Positions 59,549 to 64,000 of a DNA stretch of 64,000 nucleotides are shown piece after piece (within the stretch, counting starts at the first letter, position 1; every line of letters begins with the position of its first letter). The translations under genes and the position numbers were made by a program. Source of the DNA: Streptomyces sp. TLI_171 (GTDB lineage: Bacteria; Actinomycetota; Actinomycetes; Streptomycetales; Streptomycetaceae); NCBI RefSeq assembly GCF_003610255.1, contig NZ_RAPS01000001.1:1302001-1366000 (forward strand), in the 5' to 3' direction. The notes below the pieces were generated by a model. It saw only the letters and a program-made list of their open reading frames with translations, made no database searches and had not been told where the DNA came from.

Positions 59549-60403
59549 ATGACCCAGGTCGTCCACCCCGCGCGCGCTCTCTGGTGGCTGTTCGAACCCG
59601 TCCACGCCCTCACCTACTTCTCCCCCGAGGCCCGCGCCGCGTACGAGGCGGCCGGACTGCGCGGCTACTGGCGCGGCTACTTCGGCGGACGCTCCGCCCC
59701 GCTGGGCACCGTGGACGCCGCGCCGGTGGTGGCCGCGTTCTTCAACTTCGCGCCGCAGATGGTCGAGCGGGCCCTCCCGGAGGTCTGGAACCGGGCCACC
59801 CCCGAGCAGGCGCTGCAGGCCCGGGTCGAGGGCGCGACGGCTGCGCTGCAGCGGGTCCTGGTCGACGTCAAGCCGGATCTGATCGACCGTTCGGTGGAAC
59901 TGCTGGAACGCGCCGTCGACGGCCTCGACTGTTGTGGGCGCGTGCTGGCCGCCGCGAACGCCGACCTCCCCCGCCCCCGCACCCGCCTCGCCCGGCTCTG
60001 GCAGGCCACCACCGTGCTGCGCGAACACCGCGGCGACGGGCACGTGGCCGCCCTGGTCTCCGAGGGCCTCGACGGCTGCGAGGCGCTGGTGCTGCGCTGC
60101 GCCCTCGACACCCGCCGCGAGATCCTGCAACCGCATCGCGGCTGGACCGACGCCGAATGGGACGCCGCCACCGAGCGCCTGATCGACCGTCACTGGCTCG
60201 CCCCGGACGGTTCCCTCACCGCCGACGGGCGCCGCCGTCACGTCGCGCTCGAGGCCGCCACCGACCTCGCCGCCGCCCGGGTCTGGACCCACTTCCACCG
60301 CGCCGAGCTCGACGACCTCGCCACCACCCTCCGGCCCATCGCCACCGCCTGCCGCGCCGACCTCCCCCCGACCACCCCCATCGGCCTCCCCTCCGCCGCC
60401 TGA
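59549..60403 (+). CDS. SCO6745-like helix-rich protein, copy 2
   Basis: 284 residues, collinear with the preceding gene over its whole length (shared blocks HPARALW-LFEPV, LREHRGDGHVAALVxEGLDGCEA, RGWTDxEWxAAxERL). The pair is an old tandem duplication: the proteins are clearly diverged although the most conserved block is nearly unchanged at DNA level. AAAGG just before the ATG. Function unknown; winged-helix-like C-terminus. Confidence 0.78.
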   Translation: MTQVVHPARALWWLFEPVHALTYFSPEARAAYEAAGLRGYWRGYFGGRSAPLGTVDAAPVVAAFFNFAPQMVERALPEVWNRATPEQALQARVEGATAALQRVLVDVKPDLIDRSVELLERAVDGLDCCGRVLAAANADLPRPRTRLARLWQATTVLREHRGDGHVAALVSEGLDGCEALVLRCALDTRREILQPHRGWTDAEWDAATERLIDRHWLAPDGSLTADGRRRHVALEAATDLAAARVWTHFHRAELDDLATTLRPIATACRADLPPTTPIGLPSAA

Positions 60404-60477
60404 CCCTGCCACCTCACTCAGCACGGCGGCCGTGGCCCGCTTCCGGCGGGCGCGGCGCTGCCCGGGGACGTCGTCCC

Positions 60478-61104
60478 TCAGTACGGCGGCGGGCCCAGGA
60501 CGATGCCGCGGCCCGCGTAGAAGCGGTCGAGGTCCGGCCAGGGGACGCGGGCGGCGCGCTGGGAGCCGTCGGGGAAGCCGGAGGGGTTGTGGATGTACAG
60601 GGCGTCGTCGTCGGCGCCGACCGCGAGCACCAGGTGGCCGCCGGGGCGGGGCACCTCGGGGGCGAGGGTGCGGATCGCGGGGTGCACGGAGATCACCGGG
60701 AGCCGGCCCGCGGCGAGTTCCTCGGGGAGCCGGCCGGCGGGCAGCGGGCTGACGGCCCGGGCGTCCAGGCCCCAGCGGGTGCGGACGTACTCGGCGAACG
60801 GAGCGTGGATCAGGCCGTCGAGCCGCCCGTCGGGGTGGCGCACGTACGCGCCGGCCCGCTGGCACTCCTCGGCGAGTCGGACGGGCGCGGGGGCGACGCC
60901 CCACCAGTGGTCGAGCGCCATCCGCAGGCAGGCCATGCCGCACAGCCGCCACGACCAGTACTCGTACTCGTTCTCGTCGGCGGCGCCCGACCGCTCCCAC
61001 AGCGGGTCGTCCGCGGCCCGGAGGGTGCCGTCGAGGATGTCGGGCACGAGTTCGGGCGACTCCCACTGGGAGTAGTAGGGCACCTCGTGGCTGATCGGGT
61101 TCAC
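60478..61104 (-). CDS. C39-like peptidase family protein
   Basis: 208 residues from GTG 61104 (AGGA seven bases upstream); ATG 61128 would add eight residues. Papain-like fold: YWSWRLCGMACLRMAL with the nucleophile Cys, GGHLVLAVGADDDALYIHNPSG with the His and Asn. The N-terminal VPYYSQWESPEL is usual for C39-like proteins. No signal peptide and no ABC transporter, so not a bacteriocin exporter domain; substrate unknown. Confidence 0.82.
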   Translation of the reverse strand: MNPISHEVPYYSQWESPELVPDILDGTLRAADDPLWERSGAADENEYEYWSWRLCGMACLRMALDHWWGVAPAPVRLAEECQRAGAYVRHPDGRLDGLIHAPFAEYVRTRWGLDARAVSPLPAGRLPEELAAGRLPVISVHPAIRTLAPEVPRPGGHLVLAVGADDDALYIHNPSGFPDGSQRAARVPWPDLDRFYAGRGIVLGPPPY

Positions 61105-61167
61105 CCGGTCATCCTGACGTACTTTCATCCCGATCCCACGGACCGTCGGCCCGCGACACCGACCGGC

Positions 61168-61206
61168 ACGCCCGCTCCGGCCCCGCGGCGGGGCCGGAGC
61201 GGGCGT
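61168..61206 (-). terminator. terminator of the metallophosphatase-like gene
   Basis: An 18-bp perfect stem (61168-61185 with 61189-61206) and a 3-nt loop, 5 nt after the stop at 61211. Confidence 0.8.
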
Positions 61207-61210
61207 CCGG

Positions 61211-62404
61211 TCAGTGCTCGGTGATCCGGGTCCAGCTGAACGGCCCGAACGAGGTGGCGGTGGTCGGGTGCTTCGCCCCGGGGGTGACGGTCAGCTTCAA
61301 CCACTCCAGCGGCACGGTGCTGCCGTGGACGACGATCCGGTGGAAGTTCGGGACGTCGTAGTTCGGGTGGCTGCTCCACGCGTCGGTGGCGCAGACGCCC
61401 TCGTCGCCGGTGCAGGCGGAGCCCGGGGTGAGCGGGTTGTCGGAGCGGTAGACGTGCGAGTCGCCCATCAGCAGCAGCACCGGCTTGCCGAACGCGGCGG
61501 TGCGCGAGGCGAGTTCGGCGATGACCGGCTCGTAGTTCGCCACGTGCGCGGCGCTCTTGCCGTCGAGGTCCCACATGTCGGCCTGGGTGGTGACGACCAC
61601 GCTGGAGACGCCGCCGACGTGGGCGAGCGCGAAGGCGGTGTCGAGCCAGCGCAGGTCGGCGGCGGTGCGCCGGGCGGCCTCGTCGAGCTGCTCCTGGGAG
61701 GCGGTCGGCGCGCCGTACCAGGGGTCGGCGTCGTTGTTGGAGCCGCCGGGCACGTTGACGGTGACGAACAGGGTGCCGTTCTTGACCCAGATCACGTTCT
61801 CCACGAACGCGGCGTCCTCGGGGTGGGCGAGGTGCGGCAGCTGGGCCTGGGAGAGGACCCGCAGCGAGCCGCTGCCGAGGGTGCGGCCAGGCACCGCGAA
61901 GAAGGTCCGCCGGATCAGGTCCAGGTTCTTGGCCGGGTTGCCGGCGGCGTAGTCGACGGGCTGCCCGGTGGCGGGATCGAGTACGGGGTCGACCTGTCCG
62001 GTGGTGGCGTTGTACTTGCCGCCGCCCTCCCCGGCCTTGTGGCAGTCGGCCCACTCGTTGTCGCCGGGGGTGTAGACCAGCGGGTCGGCGAAGGTGTTCC
62101 AGAGCGCGGCGATCGACCGGTCGTACGCCTCGGTGCAGTACTGCTTGCCGGAGTGGATGTCACCGACGTGGATCACCGTGCTGACGTCGGGGTCGGCGTT
62201 GACGGACGCGATGAACGCCGGCGTGGCCCGGAACTCCGTCGTGTCGGTCGGGGAGGTGCCGTACGGGGCGTCGCCGTACACGCCGAGGGTGAACGGCGCG
62301 CGGGCGCCGCGCCCGGGGCCGTCCTGGTCCGCCGACGCCGTGGTGGCCGGGACCACGCTCAGGGCGAGGGCGAGCCCGGCCGCCGCGTACAACGTTCTCT
62401 TCAT
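61211..62404 (-). CDS. secreted metallophosphatase-like protein
   Basis: 397 residues from ATG 62404 with GGGAGA upstream. Signal peptide cut after TASA. Calcineurin-like metallophosphoesterase pattern: GVYGDAPYG, HVGDIHSGK (GDxH-like), TPGDNEWADC (GDNE) and MGDSHVYRSDNP (late His). The order fits a dinuclear metal site although the first motif is D-A-P rather than D-x-H. Four cysteines may form two disulfides. Extracellular phosphoester hydrolysis is inferred. Confidence 0.83.
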   Translation of the reverse strand: MKRTLYAAAGLALALSVVPATTASADQDGPGRGARAPFTLGVYGDAPYGTSPTDTTEFRATPAFIASVNADPDVSTVIHVGDIHSGKQYCTEAYDRSIAALWNTFADPLVYTPGDNEWADCHKAGEGGGKYNATTGQVDPVLDPATGQPVDYAAGNPAKNLDLIRRTFFAVPGRTLGSGSLRVLSQAQLPHLAHPEDAAFVENVIWVKNGTLFVTVNVPGGSNNDADPWYGAPTASQEQLDEAARRTAADLRWLDTAFALAHVGGVSSVVVTTQADMWDLDGKSAAHVANYEPVIAELASRTAAFGKPVLLLMGDSHVYRSDNPLTPGSACTGDEGVCATDAWSSHPNYDVPNFHRIVVHGSTVPLEWLKLTVTPGAKHPTTATSFGPFSWTRITEH

Positions 62405-62654
62405 GCTGTCTCCCGATGGGTTCCGCCGTGTCGAGGCGTCGAGAATTGTGCTGGCGGCGCACCCCGCACCGGGCGACGCCCGGATGAACGCTTGTTCAAG
62501 AGCGTCGCCGAGAGTCGACAAGCCCAGCCGTGATACGTCAACCGCCCCGACGGCCCGCCGAGTTGACCGCTGCCCGGACCGCCGGGCAGCGGGTCCTCGC
62601 AGCTCGGGCCGGGTCCGGTATCGTCCGTGCCCGGACCGCCGAGAGGGAGCACCG

Positions 62655-63119
62655 TTGACCGAGATCCGACCCGAACCCGTCGAGTCGCCGGACGCCCGCC
62701 TGCTCCTGACGGAGTACCGGGCCGAGATCCACCGCCGCTGGAGCGGCCCCGCGGCCGCCGGGAAGCTGCCCGCCGAGGCCCCGCCCGACCTCGAACTCGG
62801 GCCGCCGGACGGGGTCTTCCTGCTCGCCCGGCTGGACGGCCGTCCGGCCGGCTGCGCGGGTGTGCGCACCTTCTCCGCGGGCACCGCCGAGCTGAAGCGG
62901 CTGTACGTCCGCCCGGCCGGGCGCGGCCGCGGCCTGGGCCGCGCGCTGCTGGCCGCCGCGGAGGACGCCGCCCGCGCGCTCGGCCACACCCGGCTGCGCC
63001 TGGACACCATGGCCGAACTCACCGAGGCCCGTGCCCTGTACGCCGCCGCCGGCTACCTCGACATCCCGCCGTACACCGGTGGACCCCACATCGCGCACTG
63101 GCTGGAGAAGACGCTGTGA
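62655..63119 (+). CDS. GNAT family N-acetyltransferase
   Basis: 154 residues from a TTG start at 62655, supported by GGGAG five bases upstream and the absence of ATG/GTG nearby in frame. GNAT acetyl-CoA loop RPAGRGRGLGRALL and LKRLYV strand are typical. It overlaps the LRR gene (GTGA). Substrate unknown; the size and FLLARLDGRPAGC resemble small-molecule acetyltransferases. Confidence 0.87.
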   Translation: MTEIRPEPVESPDARLLLTEYRAEIHRRWSGPAAAGKLPAEAPPDLELGPPDGVFLLARLDGRPAGCAGVRTFSAGTAELKRLYVRPAGRGRGLGRALLAAAEDAARALGHTRLRLDTMAELTEARALYAAAGYLDIPPYTGGPHIAHWLEKTL

Positions 63120-63841
63120 CCGGCGGCCCGGTGGTCGACCTGTGGCGGGCGGGCCTGGCCGCCGTCCCCGACGAGGTGTGGGCGCGCACCGACGCCGAGG
63201 TGCTGATCCTCGCCGACAACGAACTGACCGGACTCCCGGACGCCATCGGCGACCTCACCCGGCTGCGGACGCTCGACCTGGGCCACAACGCGCTCACCGC
63301 CGTCCCAGGCCGGCTCGGCGAGCTGGCCGGGCTGAGCGGCTTCCTCTACCTGCACGACAACCGGCTGACCGCGCTGCCCGACACCCTCGGCCGGCTCCGC
63401 CGGCTGCGCTACCTCAACGTCGGCGACAATCCGCTCACCGAACTTCCGTCCACCCTCGGCGAGTTGGAGTCGCTTCTCGAACTGCGCGCGCAGAACTGCC
63501 GGTTGACGGCACTGCCGAACACCCTGGGCTCGCTCCCCCGACTGCGCGAGCTGCGCCTCCGGGGCAACGCGCTGACCGCGCTGCCGGATTCGCTCGGCAG
63601 CTTGCCCGAGCTGCGCTGCCTGGAGCTGCGCGACAACGCCCTCACCACGCTCCCCCGTGCGCTCGCCGCACTCCCCCGGCTGCGCGAACTCGACCTGCGC
63701 GGCAACCCGTTGACGGCGGTGCCGGACTGGCTGGCCGAGCTGCCCGCGCTGGAGAAGCTCGACCTGCGCTGGGTCGCGGCCGAACCGGGAGCCGCGCTGC
63801 TCGACTCGCTCGAACAGCGCGGCTGCGCGGTCTACCACTGA
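63116..63841 (+). CDS. leucine-rich-repeat protein
   Basis: 241 residues from GTG 63116 overlapping the GNAT stop. About eight consecutive 23-residue LRRs of the form LxxLPxxLGxLxxLRxLxLxxNx fill residues 25-220, with a short C-terminal cap. No signal peptide or membrane helix. LRRs bind proteins; translational coupling suggests it works with the acetyltransferase. The repeat type is common in eukaryotes and rarer in actinobacteria. Confidence 0.9.
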   Translation: MTGGPVVDLWRAGLAAVPDEVWARTDAEVLILADNELTGLPDAIGDLTRLRTLDLGHNALTAVPGRLGELAGLSGFLYLHDNRLTALPDTLGRLRRLRYLNVGDNPLTELPSTLGELESLLELRAQNCRLTALPNTLGSLPRLRELRLRGNALTALPDSLGSLPELRCLELRDNALTTLPRALAALPRLRELDLRGNPLTAVPDWLAELPALEKLDLRWVAAEPGAALLDSLEQRGCAVYH

Positions 63842-63857
63842 GCCGCCGCCACCCGGA

Positions 63858-64000
63858 TCACCAGGCGTAGTCCTCCGGCGCGGTGCGGTGGCCGGGGAAC
63901 AGCTCGTCCAGCCGCTCCAGCGTCTTGGCGTCCAGCTCGACGTCCAGGGAGCGCACCGCGGCGGTGAGTTGCTCCTCGGTGCGGGGGCCGACGATCGGCG
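63858..64000 (-). CDS. aldo/keto reductase, C-terminal part
   Basis: The last 47 residues before TGA 63858 run in from the right edge: PIVGPRTEEQLTAAVRSLDV and LDELFPGHRTAPEDYAW. PIVGPRT is the NADPH-binding motif near the AKR C-terminus. The rest lies outside the window. Confidence 0.8.
   Translation of the reverse strand, partial: PIVGPRTEEQLTAAVRSLDVELDAKTLERLDELFPGHRTAPEDYAW

Overview
The window is very GC-rich with strong third-position bias, Shine-Dalgarno sites of the AGGAGG type, frequent GTG and some TTG starts, and many ATGA/GTGA overlaps. Two complete conservons (cvnA-E), a chaplin, a DasR-like site in front of a chitin-active LPMO and a CpnT-like WXG100 protein point to a streptomycete-type actinobacterium (Streptomyces or Kitasatospora; the two cannot be separated from this sequence). 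Everything below is read by eye from the sequence; family names come from memory of the families, not from a search.

Layout. 0-10 kb: end of an NCS2 nucleobase permease; a secreted glycosidase-like protein with two almost identical NPCBM domains; a MerR regulator divergent from an aldo/keto reductase with a MerR-type 19-bp-spacer promoter; ssuD (sulfonate monooxygenase) preceded by a cysteine-rich leader peptide; an AA10 LPMO with a DasR-like operator; a LysR regulator divergent from a CTP-synthase-like amidotransferase. 10-15 kb: conservon 1. 15-17.9 kb: a TyrRS paralogue with altered tyrosine-pocket motifs and a DUF5995 protein. 17.9-27 kb, all leftward: a compact labdane-type diterpene set (GGPP synthase, class II cyclase, P450, class I terpene synthase, each overlapping the next by about 4 nt) lying directly downstream of conservon 2.

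27-45 kb: GuaB1-type GMP reductase, an SLT lysozyme-like secreted protein, an AEC carrier, an atypical zinc-ribbon SDR coupled to a Nudix hydrolase, a DUF6348-like protein divergent from an orphan CpnT-like WXG100 protein, two methyltransferases, a patatin, a type-B carboxylesterase, an APH-like kinase and a large secreted discoidin/beta-helix protein under two LacI-type palindromes. 45-55 kb: an envelope region with a lipoprotein, a NicO transporter with a His-rich loop, DUF4331, TPR, chaplin, fasciclin, a membrane molybdopterin oxidoreductase, and SigK with its anti-sigma factor RskA. The SigK-fasciclin link parallels SigK control of MPT70/MPT83 in Mycobacterium tuberculosis. 55-64 kb: pirin, Tat-like esterase, rpe behind a Crp-like palindrome, two tandem SCO6745-like paralogues, C39-like peptidase, secreted metallophosphatase-like protein, GNAT coupled to an LRR protein, and the C-terminus of another aldo/keto reductase.

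Most interesting: the conservon-diterpene junction with twin palindromes, the TyrRS-like paralogue beside it, the Cys-rich leader of ssuD, the DUF4331/NicO/TPR/lipoprotein module, and the orphan CpnT-like protein.
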